From the NCBI GenBank assembly GCA_017881185.1, contig JADGRE010000031.1:1-36610 (forward strand): 36,610 bases of DNA, written 5' to 3'. The translations under genes and the position numbers were made by a program. The DNA is from Pseudomonadota bacterium (GTDB lineage Bacteria > Myxococcota_A > Polyangia > Polyangiales > JAFGIB01). The notes beneath the pieces are model-generated. The model had not been told where the DNA came from and made no database searches. It saw nothing but the letters and a program-made list of their open reading frames with translations. Below, piece by piece: positions 16,622 to 26,276 of the stretch (positions within the stretch are counted from its first letter, which is position 1; each line of letters starts with the position of its first letter).

Positions 16622-16681
16622 GACCAAACCGGGGCTCACGGCGGAAGGCGCGCGAGCCAATCGTCCTTAACGTATCAGCCT

Positions 16682-16693
16682 GTGCAGCTGCAC
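16682..16693. promoter_or_regulatory. 12-bp palindrome in the icmF upstream region
   Basis: GTGCAGCTGCAC, a perfect palindrome, lies 61 bp before the icmF start, in the 219-bp divergent spacer shared with the PEGA-domain gene. It is a candidate operator for the neighbouring TetR protein. It does not match the palindrome in front of the TetR gene, so the support is positional only. Nothing else in 16622-16840 is recognisable. Confidence 0.22.
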
Positions 16694-16840
16694 GCACAAA
16701 TGCCAGCGCTGTGGCAGAGCGCTTCGGCGTTGGGCCGGCTGAAGACGCTCGAAGTGCGCCTGCGCGCACCGGCATGGTCCGTGCACTTGCGAAGTCCGCC
16801 GCGCAGTGCCATGTAAGACAAATCTTGGGGGTAGACCAAC

Positions 16841-18247
16841 GTGGGCTATAAGAACGACAAACCCGGGACATTGCCGGATCCGCGCGCGAATACCGCTGCC
16901 GCGACCGACGCCGATGCCGACGCCGACACGGCCGCGAGCGACGAGCACGCACAGCCGCGCGACACGGTGCCCACGGCGCCCATGACCATCAACCTGTCGC
17001 ACACGCTGCCTACAGGTGCCGCCTTCCAGGCCACTTGGAAGCTGCCAGCGTGGCGTCCCAGCGCCGCACAAGCGCTCGCGGCTCCGGGCGAGTCGGGCGT
17101 ACGCAAGCTCGACCTGCCTCAAGCGGCGGGCGAGCCGGCTGCCGCTCCCCACGAAGCAGAGCGTCAACGCCAGGCCACCCTGCCGTCCATCGGGCCTTCG
17201 CCAACGCAAGGCGCGACCGCGGCTGCCACGCAAACGGACACGCGCGCAGCGCTCGGACGCACCCTGCGCATGGAGCTGAGCTTGCCGGTCTCGAAGCCGT
17301 CAGCTGCAACGTCGTTCGGACCGCGCAACGAGCCGCGCGACACGCTCGAGCCGCCTCCCCTGTCGGTGCCACCCCCGGCGGCCGGCAACCGCGCGCCAGC
17401 CACGCGCGACCTCGGCAGTGTGCTCGCCAGCTCCGTGCAGCCGGTCGGCAGCGTCGCGGGCGACGACGCCAGCGATTCCGAGGCCACTCGCCCTGCGTCC
17501 GGCCGCCCGACCGATCCCTTCGGCCGTCTGGTCGACAACGTGGTCGACAACGTGGTCGACAACGTGGTCGACAACGTGGCGCCCGAGCGGGCACGCCACG
17601 CCACCGCGGTCGACGGCAGCGACACCGTGCATTTCAAGGCCGAGCCGGTGCCAGCGCGCATGCCACCATCGACGCGATCCGCTTCGGCGCACGGCTCGGA
17701 CAACTTTGCACCCAGCGCCCAGGTTTACGAGACGCCGCAGCGCATTACCTGGCGTCCACCCGCACCGCTGTGGAACAGCAGCAAACGGCAGCTGTTGGCG
17801 GCGGGCCTCGTGCTCGGGGCGTTCGCCGGTGCGCTGCTCATGGTGTACTTCGACCTCGGCTCCGACGACAGCGATGCAGGCACGGGTACCGCGCCTGAAA
17901 GCTCGATGACACCCGAAGAGCACGTGGTGGCGCCGGCGCCGGTCGTCGCCGCCGCCTCTGCCAACAGCGCGAGCAGCCCCCGAGCGCAGGGCGCCGACCC
18001 GGTGCAGCCGACAGCAGCCGCGGCCAATGCGTCGCAGATCGTGTCGGTGCCCGCAGGCGCCGAGATCGTGATGGGCGGTGCAATCATCGCCAACACACCG
18101 GCACGCCTGGCGCGGCCTACCTACGAGGTCGACTATCTGGTTCGGCTGCCCGGCTACGATTCGCAGCTCGTGCGGATCGGACCCACGAGCCCCGACACCA
18201 TCCAGGTCAACCTCAAGCCGGTCGCCGCCGAGCACGCAGCACACTGA
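16841..18247 (+). CDS. Single-pass membrane protein with C-terminal PEGA domain
   Basis: This 468-residue protein has a long, low-complexity, probably cytoplasmic N-terminal part (1-310), one transmembrane helix at about 318-337 (LLAAGLVLGAFAGALLMVYF), a Ser/Ala/Pro linker, and a PEGA-type beta domain at about 400-459 (IVSVPAGAEIVMGGAIIANTP, then YLVRLPGYDSQLVRI). PEGA domains are common outside the membrane in myxobacteria, where they often follow kinases or sensors. No kinase motif is seen here. Residues 231-246 are four VDNV repeats. The GTG at 16841 fits the frame, and no ATG offers a better start. The function is unknown. Confidence 0.75.
   Translation: MGYKNDKPGTLPDPRANTAAATDADADADTAASDEHAQPRDTVPTAPMTINLSHTLPTGAAFQATWKLPAWRPSAAQALAAPGESGVRKLDLPQAAGEPAAAPHEAERQRQATLPSIGPSPTQGATAAATQTDTRAALGRTLRMELSLPVSKPSAATSFGPRNEPRDTLEPPPLSVPPPAAGNRAPATRDLGSVLASSVQPVGSVAGDDASDSEATRPASGRPTDPFGRLVDNVVDNVVDNVVDNVAPERARHATAVDGSDTVHFKAEPVPARMPPSTRSASAHGSDNFAPSAQVYETPQRITWRPPAPLWNSSKRQLLAAGLVLGAFAGALLMVYFDLGSDDSDAGTGTAPESSMTPEEHVVAPAPVVAAASANSASSPRAQGADPVQPTAAAANASQIVSVPAGAEIVMGGAIIANTPARLARPTYEVDYLVRLPGYDSQLVRIGPTSPDTIQVNLKPVAAEHAAH
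17531..17578 (+). repeat. 12-bp tandem repeat, four copies, in frame
   Basis: GTCGACAACGTG repeats four times perfectly inside the PEGA-protein gene and encodes Val-Asp-Asn-Val units. Because the copies are identical at DNA level the expansion looks recent, and because the unit is a multiple of three it changes only protein length. Confidence 0.9.
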
Positions 18248-18307
18248 GCCACCTGCAGCTGATGGCGGCCGCCACCCGGCGCGACCCAAGCCAAGCGACT
18301 CACGCGC

Positions 18308-19528
18308 TCAAGTGGTGTAGTCCGCGTTGATGCGCACGTAGTCTTCGGTGAGATCGCAGCCCCAGGCCGTGGCGCTATGCGTGCCGAGACCAAGGTCTGC
18401 GCGCAGCTGCACCTCGGGGGCGTCCATGGCCTTCGAGATCAGCGCGTAGTCGAGCTGTGTGGCGGCGCCGCGCTCGAAGGCGCAGTGCTCGCCGATCCAC
18501 ACGCTGGTGCGCTCCACTTCGATCTGCGCGCCCGAGCGTCCGAGCGCCATCATCACGCGGCCCAGGTTCGGGTCGCGCCCGGTGATCATGGTCTTCACCA
18601 GCGGCGACGACACCACCGTGCGCGCCGCGATGCGCGCGTCTTGCCGGCTCGCCGCACCCTGCACCACCATCTCGATCAGCGTGCGTGCGCCTTCGCCATC
18701 ACGCGCGAGATCGCGGGCCAGCTCGATCGCGAGCTTCTCGATGGCAGCCTGCAGAGCAGCCGCCTCGGGGCTGCCCGCCGCGATCGTGCCGCCGCCGGCT
18801 GCACCGCTGGCGAACAGCAACATGGTGTCGCTCGTGGAGGTGTCCATGTCGACGTCGACCATGTTGAACGAGACGTCGCCGGCCTTGCGCAGCATGTCTT
18901 GCAGTAGCGCTGCAGGCACCGCGGCGTCGGTCGTGAAAAAGCCGAACACGGTGGCCATGTCCGGATGCACCATGCCGGCGCCCTTGGCCACGCCGCCCAC
19001 GGTGTAAGTCTGCCCGCCAACGCGCACGCGCAGCGCACGCGCCTTGTGCACGGTGTCGGTCGTCATGATCGCACGCGCGAAGTCGAGCCCGCTCTCGCGC
19101 TTGGTGCTGATGCGCGCGAGACCCGCTCGAATCTTCTCCATGGGCAACGGCCGACCGATGACGCCCGTCGAGCCGACCAGCACTTGCTGCGCATCGAGGC
19201 CCAGGTGCTTGGCCGCGAGCTCGGTCATGGTGCGCGCGTCCGCGAGACCGCGCTCGCCCATAGCCACATTCGAGCAACCCGAGTTCACCACCAGCGCCTG
19301 GGCGCTGCCGCGCGCCACGCGCTCGCGGCAGAGCGTCACAGGCGCGCCGCACACGCGGTTCTTGGTGAAGATGCCCGCTACCGTGCACGGGCGATCGGCC
19401 ACGAGCAGGCCGAGGTCGAGGCGGTCTTCGGGGCCGTGGCTCTTGATGCCGGCATATACGCCGCCGGCCGCAAACCCGAGCGGCGACGTGATTCCGCCAC
19501 CCTCGATCCACTCTAGGTCGTTCGACAT
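18308..19528 (-). CDS. argJ: Bifunctional ornithine acetyltransferase/N-acetylglutamate synthase
   Basis: ArgJ moves the acetyl group from N-acetylornithine to glutamate in the cyclic arginine pathway, and bifunctional forms also use acetyl-CoA. The 406-residue protein has the self-cleavage site in KGAGMVHPDMATVF (T193 as the nucleophile of the beta chain), the STGVIG motif at 120-125, the VNSGCSN segment (81-87) and the conserved C-terminus NADYTT. Length is normal. ATG 19528 matches the usual ArgJ N-terminus (short leader then GGITSPLGF), and the longer frame to 19603 would overrun the divergent spacer. It stands alone here without other arg genes. It converges with the PEGA gene (60 bp) and diverges from the UDP-glucuronate decarboxylase gene. 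Confidence 0.95.
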   Translation of the reverse strand: MSNDLEWIEGGGITSPLGFAAGGVYAGIKSHGPEDRLDLGLLVADRPCTVAGIFTKNRVCGAPVTLCRERVARGSAQALVVNSGCSNVAMGERGLADARTMTELAAKHLGLDAQQVLVGSTGVIGRPLPMEKIRAGLARISTKRESGLDFARAIMTTDTVHKARALRVRVGGQTYTVGGVAKGAGMVHPDMATVFGFFTTDAAVPAALLQDMLRKAGDVSFNMVDVDMDTSTSDTMLLFASGAAGGGTIAAGSPEAAALQAAIEKLAIELARDLARDGEGARTLIEMVVQGAASRQDARIAARTVVSSPLVKTMITGRDPNLGRVMMALGRSGAQIEVERTSVWIGEHCAFERGAATQLDYALISKAMDAPEVQLRADLGLGTHSATAWGCDLTEDYVRINADYTT

Positions 19529-19614
19529 GCCCGCCTTTCTAGCGCAACCGCCGCACTGTGCATGCCCAAAACCGCCCGCCGCACCGTGTAGGCGCACACG
19601 CACCTACAGCCTGC

Positions 19615-19644
19615 TTGCCCCAATTTCATTTGGCTTGTTATAGA
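19615..19644 (+). promoter_or_regulatory. Possible promoter giving a near-leaderless transcript
   Basis: TTGCCC (19615-19620), an 18-bp AT-rich spacer and TATAGA (19639-19644) form a plausible -35/-10 pair. The ATG of the next gene is only six bases past the -10, so transcription would start about at the ATG. Both boxes match consensus at four of six positions. Confidence 0.35.
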
Positions 19645-19650
19645 AGCGCG

Positions 19651-20601
<951 letters not shown>

Positions 20602-20616
20602 GCGAGAGGGAATGTC

Positions 20617-23256
20617 ATGACACCCAGCTCGCCACCCAAGGGCCACGAGCCCAATCCTGCACTGCGCGTGCTCTACAACTGGTTCTTCGACGCCATCCAG
20701 GTCGACGAGTCTTGGGTGCGCGAAGTGCGCGAGCTGTCGCAACGCGGCCGCGTCGTGTACGTGCTGCGCAACCTGAACCCGGTCGACTTCCTGGCGCTCG
20801 ACTACCTCACCAAGCGCTACGATTTGCCGCAGATCCGCTTCGTGAACGACTTGCGCCTGGGCCTGCTCAGCCCGATTCCGCGCAACCTCTTGCAGGCGAT
20901 CGCCACGCGTCACAAGGCGACGCCGGCGCAAGAGCTACAAGACGCAGTCGAGCACGGCAGCTCGGCAGCGCTCTTCCTCAAGCGGCCGCCGACGGTGCTC
21001 GATGTCGCCTCCGGACAGAGCCGCGGCCGCGGCATGCGCGAGGGCGACGAGCTGATCCGCACGCTGATCGACCTGCAGCACAAGAGCGATCGGCCGGTGC
21101 TGCTGGTGCCTCAGGTGTTTCTGTGGACCAACCGACCGGACACGCACGGTGCGCAGTGGGTCGACGCCTTCTTTGGTCCGCGCGAGTGGCCGAGCCCCGT
21201 GCGCACCATCATGCAGTTTCTCTACAACTACAAACACGTGCGCCTGCGCGCCGGCGAGCCGCTCGATCTCGCGCAGTACCTGCAAGAGCACACCGGCACG
21301 ACCGACGACAACCACGTACGCCGCGTAATCTACGTGATGCTGCGGCGCCTGGAGCGCGAGCGGCGCGCGGTGACAGGCCCCGCGTTTACGCCGCCCGACC
21401 GGCAGCGTAACCAGGTGTTGCATTCGCCGAAGCTGCAGAAGGTCATCGCGCACATGGCCGGTGACAAGCAGGAAGATCGTTACACGCTCACGCGCAAGAC
21501 GATGGACATGCTCAAGCAGATGCAGGCGACGCCCGATGCCAACACCATCAAGGGCCTCGAGGTGCTGCTCGATCGCGTATTCCACCGCGTCTATGCCGGC
21601 ATCGACGTCGACCGCGCGGGCATCGAGGCCATCCGCGAGAAGAGCAAGGAATCCACCATCATCTTGCTGCCCAGCCACAAGAGCCACGTGGACTACTTGG
21701 TGCTCTCGTACGTGTTCAACTACGAGAACTTGTCGCTGCCGATGATCGCGGCGGGCGACAACCTCTCGTTCTTTCCGCTCGGGCCCATCCTGCGGCGGGC
21801 AGGCGGGTTCTTCATCCGGCGCCAGTTTGGTGGCGACCGTTTGTACTCGGCGGCCGTGGAAGCCTACGTGCGCCGCTTGATTCGCGACGGCCACACCATG
21901 GAGCTGTTTCTCGAAGGCGGTCGCAGCCGCACCGGCAAGCTACTCAAGCCGCGCGTGGGCTTGCTCAGCATGCTGGTCGATGCCGCGCTGGCCGTGCCCA
22001 ACCGCGAGGTGGTGTTCGTGCCGATCAGCATCGGCTACGAGCGCATCGTGGAGAGCAGCAGCTACGGCAAGGAGCTGCTCGGCGGCGACAAAAAGAAGGA
22101 AGACGCAGCCGGCTTGCTCAAGAGCACCGAGGTGCTGCGCCACCGCTACGGTCGCATCAACGTGCAATTCGGCCAGCACCTCACCATCAAGCGCATGAGC
22201 GACGAGCTCGGGTACGCCGACGGCGCGCTGCACTCTCCGCCCAAGCGGCGCGCGGTGGTCAATCGGCTGGCCAACCGTTCCATGGACGAGATCAACCGCG
22301 TCACCGCGGTGACTCCCGGCTCGCTCACGGCGCTGGCACTCTTGTCCGACGAGCGTCGCGGCACCTCGCACGAGGAGCTCGTGCTGCGCTGCGAGCGCTT
22401 GCTCAGCGTGTTGCGCAGCGCAGGCGCCCGCATCACGCCGCGCACCGTCGATGGCGACACGCTGCGCGAAGAAGCGGTGTACGAGGCCGTGCAGATGTTC
22501 GTCGAGGGCGAGATGCTCGAGACGCACTCACCGAACGAGCCGGTGGTGGACCGCGACCGCGACCGCGAGCGTCGCGTGGAGCCCGGCAGTGGCTGCTTGT
22601 ACCGCGTGCCCGAGCGCAAGCGCATCGAGCTCGATGTCAGCAAGAACATCCTGATCCACTTCGTAGTGGAGCGGGCGCTGGTGGCTACCGCGATGCTGAT
22701 CCCACCCGGACCCAACTTGCCGATGGACACGCTGCGCCAGCGGGTGAAGGAAATCTCGGGCTTGTTCAAGTACGAGTTCCGCTTCCGCGCAGACGGCAAC
22801 TTCGATGCGATCTTCGACGAGACGATTGCCGCCATGGTGGCGTGCGGCGAGCTCGAGCGCGTTGCAGGCGACCACATCGACACGGGTCCCGGACACGACG
22901 AATGGACCGGACAGGTCTGGCTGCGCACCTATGCGGCCATCCTGCGCAATTTCGTCGAGGGCTATCGCATCGCGGCGCGCGGTCTGGCTGCGCTGGTGAA
23001 GGGCCCGCTGAGCGAGAAGGACTGGGTCAAACGCACGCTGGGCGTCGGCCACCGCATGTACCTGTCTGGCGAGATCGAACGGCACGAAGCCGTGAGCCGC
23101 CCGCTCCTGGAGAACGCACTGCAAGCATTCAAGGAGGAGGGCTATCTCGACCTGCAGGACAAGAAGTACTCGCTCACCGAATCGTGGGACAGCGCCGACG
23201 CGGTGCGAGCGATCGAGGGGCGCATCGCGGGCTACTTGAAGGCGAGCCCGGAGTAG
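20617..23256 (+). CDS. plsB: PlsB-like glycerol-3-phosphate acyltransferase
   Basis: This 879-residue protein matches the PlsB family, which makes lysophosphatidate from glycerol 3-phosphate and acyl-ACP/CoA at the inner membrane. The catalytic HX4D box is in PSHKSHVDY (H354, D359). It is followed by GDNLSFFPLGPILRRAGGFFIRR and the glycerol-3-phosphate binding FLEGGRSRTGK (431-441), then PISIGYERI. Length is close to the family norm. A GAGAGGGA stretch lies upstream of ATG 20617. An ATG at 20612 meets a stop after one codon. It is placed between a nucleotide-sugar enzyme and putative head-group or surface-polymer genes, which ties the cluster to envelope lipids. It could be the housekeeping PlsB or a dedicated copy. 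Confidence 0.9.
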   Translation: MTPSSPPKGHEPNPALRVLYNWFFDAIQVDESWVREVRELSQRGRVVYVLRNLNPVDFLALDYLTKRYDLPQIRFVNDLRLGLLSPIPRNLLQAIATRHKATPAQELQDAVEHGSSAALFLKRPPTVLDVASGQSRGRGMREGDELIRTLIDLQHKSDRPVLLVPQVFLWTNRPDTHGAQWVDAFFGPREWPSPVRTIMQFLYNYKHVRLRAGEPLDLAQYLQEHTGTTDDNHVRRVIYVMLRRLERERRAVTGPAFTPPDRQRNQVLHSPKLQKVIAHMAGDKQEDRYTLTRKTMDMLKQMQATPDANTIKGLEVLLDRVFHRVYAGIDVDRAGIEAIREKSKESTIILLPSHKSHVDYLVLSYVFNYENLSLPMIAAGDNLSFFPLGPILRRAGGFFIRRQFGGDRLYSAAVEAYVRRLIRDGHTMELFLEGGRSRTGKLLKPRVGLLSMLVDAALAVPNREVVFVPISIGYERIVESSSYGKELLGGDKKKEDAAGLLKSTEVLRHRYGRINVQFGQHLTIKRMSDELGYADGALHSPPKRRAVVNRLANRSMDEINRVTAVTPGSLTALALLSDERRGTSHEELVLRCERLLSVLRSAGARITPRTVDGDTLREEAVYEAVQMFVEGEMLETHSPNEPVVDRDRDRERRVEPGSGCLYRVPERKRIELDVSKNILIHFVVERALVATAMLIPPGPNLPMDTLRQRVKEISGLFKYEFRFRADGNFDAIFDETIAAMVACGELERVAGDHIDTGPGHDEWTGQVWLRTYAAILRNFVEGYRIAARGLAALVKGPLSEKDWVKRTLGVGHRMYLSGEIERHEAVSRPLLENALQAFKEEGYLDLQDKKYSLTESWDSADAVRAIEGRIAGYLKASPE

Positions 23257-23338
23257 TCCGTGCGGCGCTCCGCCCAGCCTTGGCCCCCACCGGCCTGCAT
23301 GCTACACACCGCGGCGCGCAGCGTGGCTGCGTGAGACG

Positions 23339-24268
23339 ATGAGCGACCCGAAATCCACAGTGCCGGACGCGCGCTGGTCTGCGGCCAAGGCCGAGCTCGA
23401 CGCGGCGCACTGTCTGCTCATCGAGCGCGAGGGCGCGGCGATGACCGTTGCGCTGCACGTGGTCTTCGCGCTGCGTCAGGTGCTGGCAGACGCTGACGAG
23501 CCTACGCTACCCGCGCCCGGCGCACTTGGTTCGCGTCTAGTGCAGCCGGAGCGTGGCTTCAAGCCAGAGGAGGCGACAGCGCTCGCGATCTTGCTCGAGC
23601 GCATCGCTCCGGCCTGCGAGGCGTACATTGCAGGTTCGCGCGGGCATGCGGCCCTCGCCATGCCCGAGGTGCGACGCGCGTTCGTGCTGGCGCATCGGGC
23701 CGTCGGTCGCTTGCACCGCGTAGCCACACGGCAGGCTCGTTTGCGGAGCTACCGGCGCACCGCGGCAGTTGCCGCCGTGCTCGTGAGCGCGGCGGTCGTC
23801 AGCTGGCACGTGCTCGCGCCGCAACCGGCGTTCTACGGACGCTACTACAAGGGCATCATGCTGACCGGCACACCCGTGGTGCGCGCGGACAAGCGCATCG
23901 ACTTCGACTGGTTGAGCGGCGAGCCCATGCTTGGCTTGGGCCGCGACACCTTCTCGGTCCGCTGGGACACCTGCCTGCGGCTCAAAGAACCTGACACGCT
24001 CGAGTTCCGCGTCGGCTCCGACGACGGCTCGCGCGTGTTCGTGGATGGCAAGCTGCTGGTCAACGCCTGGCATTCTCAGGCCGGCGAATGGAACTCCGCG
24101 ATCAGCCGGCTGCCGGCAGGCATGCATGCCGTGCGCGTCGAGTACTACGAGCGCGCGGGCGATGCGATGGTGGTGTTCAAGGTCACGCGCGGCAGCGGCG
24201 CACCGGTCGAAGACGCTGCGTTCGATCCACCCACCATCGTGAACGCTGAGGCGCGTTGTGCGCCTTGA
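23339..24268 (+). CDS. Single-pass membrane protein with PA14 domain
   Basis: This 309-residue protein has a helical N-terminal region (1-135), a transmembrane helix at about 142-160 (AAVAAVLVSAAVVSWHVLA) and a PA14-type beta-barrel domain at about 164-284. The PA14 domain starts FYGRYYKGIMLTG and includes the typical TLEFRVGSDDGSRVFVDGKLLVNAWH and GMHAVRVEYYERAGDAMVVFKV. PA14 domains bind carbohydrate or sit next to carbohydrate-active domains. The topology suggests the PA14 domain faces the periplasm. Its stop overlaps the following gene's GTG by 11 nt, pointing to translational coupling and joint function with the LTA-synthase-like enzyme. Confidence 0.82.
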   Translation: MSDPKSTVPDARWSAAKAELDAAHCLLIEREGAAMTVALHVVFALRQVLADADEPTLPAPGALGSRLVQPERGFKPEEATALAILLERIAPACEAYIAGSRGHAALAMPEVRRAFVLAHRAVGRLHRVATRQARLRSYRRTAAVAAVLVSAAVVSWHVLAPQPAFYGRYYKGIMLTGTPVVRADKRIDFDWLSGEPMLGLGRDTFSVRWDTCLRLKEPDTLEFRVGSDDGSRVFVDGKLLVNAWHSQAGEWNSAISRLPAGMHAVRVEYYERAGDAMVVFKVTRGSGAPVEDAAFDPPTIVNAEARCAP

Positions 24269-26234
24269 GCACGCAGACTGGGTGCGCTTCTGGCGCGAGC
24301 AGCGTGCGAGCCTGCCGTGGGCGTTGCTCATGCTGTGGCTCGCTGCCGGCGTGCGTCTGACGCTCACCACCGGGGCAAGCTCGGTCGGCCTGCTCGACGA
24401 CGCGGTGTTCGTGGGCGGTTTCGTCGCGCTCGTGCAGCTCTTCGAGCTGTGGCCGCGCGGGGTGCGCGTCGCACTCGTGCTGTGGTGGGGCTTGCTCGCG
24501 ATCCTCGCCGTGCTGGCGGACGCCATTCACTACAAGTACTTCGGCACCTTCGTGAATGCCGATGACATCTTTCTCACCGAGGAAGTCGGCGCGCTCGGCA
24601 CTTCCGTCAAGAGCCTCATCACACCGGGTGTGCTGATCGCGGGTGTGGGTGTGCCGCTCGTCTTGCTCGGCTGGAGCGTGCGCACCACCTGGCATCTGCG
24701 TCGACGCCGGCTGTCGCCGCTGCTGCTGACGTGGCCTGTGCTCGCGTGGGCGGCGTCGCTGGGTCACGCCACACTCGCGCACGGACAGAGCGGACCTGCG
24801 TACAACAATCCGGTAGCGCTGGTGTTGCGCGAGGTCTCCGAGGCGGTGTTCGGCGGCAAGGGCGTGGCGGAGCTGGTCGAGGAGATCTCGGCAGGCGCAC
24901 CCGCGTTCGTGGCATGGCCGGGCAACGCCTACCGCGAGCACACCCGACCCGACTTCCCACTGCTGCGCGTGCCCGTCGCGCCCACGCGCCACGCCACGAC
25001 ACCGCGCAACGTCGTGTTGATCTTGATGGAATCGGTGCGCGCCTACGAGACGGGGCTCGCGTACGAAGGCCCGATCCAGGTCACGCCGAACCTGAAACAG
25101 CTCGCGCAGAGCGCCATCGAAGCCCCCAACTTCTACGCGGTCGGTCACCAGACCGTGCGAGGCGAAGGTGCCGTGCTCTGCAGCATGTTGTCGGACGTGG
25201 GCGGAGCGCCGACCTATGTGCGCCATCCGGAAGTGCGCACGCCATGCTTGCCGGAGATCTTGCAGGACCAGGGCTACAGCACCTACTGGATCAGCGGCTT
25301 TCGCTCGACCTATTTCAACAAGAAGGAGTTCCTCACGCGCCACGGTGTCGCGCACATCGACGACATGAGTCAGGTGCCGCGGCGCATGCTGAAGACTCCG
25401 ATCGTGGGCTGGGGCCCGTCCGACGTGGACATCTTCTCGCACGCGATCGACGTGCTGCGCCACGAGCGCAAGCCGTTCTTCGCGGAGATCATGACGCTCT
25501 CCAATCACCATCCGTTCTCGCACAACTACGGCATCGCCCAGCCTGACGCGGCGCGCGACGTGCACCAGGACCCGATGTACCGCGACTACCTGCGCGGCAT
25601 TCACTACACCGACTACGCCATCGGCAAGTTCTTCGAGATGGCCGCGCACGAGCCGTGGTTTGACAACACGCTGTTCATCATCACCGGCGATCACGGCGCA
25701 CACGCCTACCCACGCGGCGTCGACCGCCAGTCCACCCCGGCGCGCATGAACGAGATGTTCTTCCGTGTGCCCTTCCTGATGCTCTTGCCCGAGCGCAAGC
25801 ACCAACGACTGGACGCCGTCACGAGCCAGGTCGACATCGCGCCCACCGTGCTGGATCTACTCGGGGTTAGAGCGAGCAACGCGTTCATGGGCGTGAGCAT
25901 GCTGGCGCAGCTTGCTCCCGAGCAGCGCGTCGCGTTCTTCGCCACCACCAACGAGTGGAGCGTGCGCCAGGGCGACGACTACTGTTACCCGATCGGCACC
26001 GACTGCGTGGTCGGCGGCGTGCCTCGCTGCGCGCCTGGCCAGCACGCCAACGCGTCAGGCCACGCGTGCTTCAGCGCCCGCGGCGATCTGCTCGACCCAG
26101 CGACCGAGTTTCCGGGCCGCACACAAACAGTGCCAGACAGCGTGAGCCGAAACATGCTGGATCGGGGCGACCGTCTCGCGCGCGCCAGCCGTTTTCTGGT
26201 CAGCGACAACCGATTGTTTCCGCTTTTGCCCTGA
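24258..26234 (+). CDS. LTA synthase-like membrane sulfatase/phosphotransferase
   Basis: This 658-residue enzyme has several N-terminal membrane helices (within about 20-170) and a periplasmic alkaline-phosphatase-fold domain (about 245-615). The domain shows the metal-site start NVVLILMESVRAYETG (E258), a nucleophile loop YAVGHQTVRGEG with T299 at the position of the LtaS threonine, PTYVRH, and the ITGDHGAHAY metal motif near 474. LtaS and its relatives (OpgB, EptA-like) transfer phosphoglycerol or phosphoethanolamine from lipids to polymers or lipid A, and sulfatases share the fold. A threonine nucleophile favours phosphotransfer. The substrate is unknown. The GTG start at 24258 overlaps the PA14 gene. 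Length and layout are typical of the family. Confidence 0.85.
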   Translation: MRLEHADWVRFWREQRASLPWALLMLWLAAGVRLTLTTGASSVGLLDDAVFVGGFVALVQLFELWPRGVRVALVLWWGLLAILAVLADAIHYKYFGTFVNADDIFLTEEVGALGTSVKSLITPGVLIAGVGVPLVLLGWSVRTTWHLRRRRLSPLLLTWPVLAWAASLGHATLAHGQSGPAYNNPVALVLREVSEAVFGGKGVAELVEEISAGAPAFVAWPGNAYREHTRPDFPLLRVPVAPTRHATTPRNVVLILMESVRAYETGLAYEGPIQVTPNLKQLAQSAIEAPNFYAVGHQTVRGEGAVLCSMLSDVGGAPTYVRHPEVRTPCLPEILQDQGYSTYWISGFRSTYFNKKEFLTRHGVAHIDDMSQVPRRMLKTPIVGWGPSDVDIFSHAIDVLRHERKPFFAEIMTLSNHHPFSHNYGIAQPDAARDVHQDPMYRDYLRGIHYTDYAIGKFFEMAAHEPWFDNTLFIITGDHGAHAYPRGVDRQSTPARMNEMFFRVPFLMLLPERKHQRLDAVTSQVDIAPTVLDLLGVRASNAFMGVSMLAQLAPEQRVAFFATTNEWSVRQGDDYCYPIGTDCVVGGVPRCAPGQHANASGHACFSARGDLLDPATEFPGRTQTVPDSVSRNMLDRGDRLARASRFLVSDNRLFPLLP

Positions 26235-26276
26235 GCGAGCACGCACACACCCTGCTGGAGGATCGAGCGAAACGTC

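Noticed and set aside
20612-20619. Upstream ATG for the PlsB-like gene
   Set aside because: ATG 20612 is followed by TCA and TGA, so it cannot start the gene. ATG 20617 is used.
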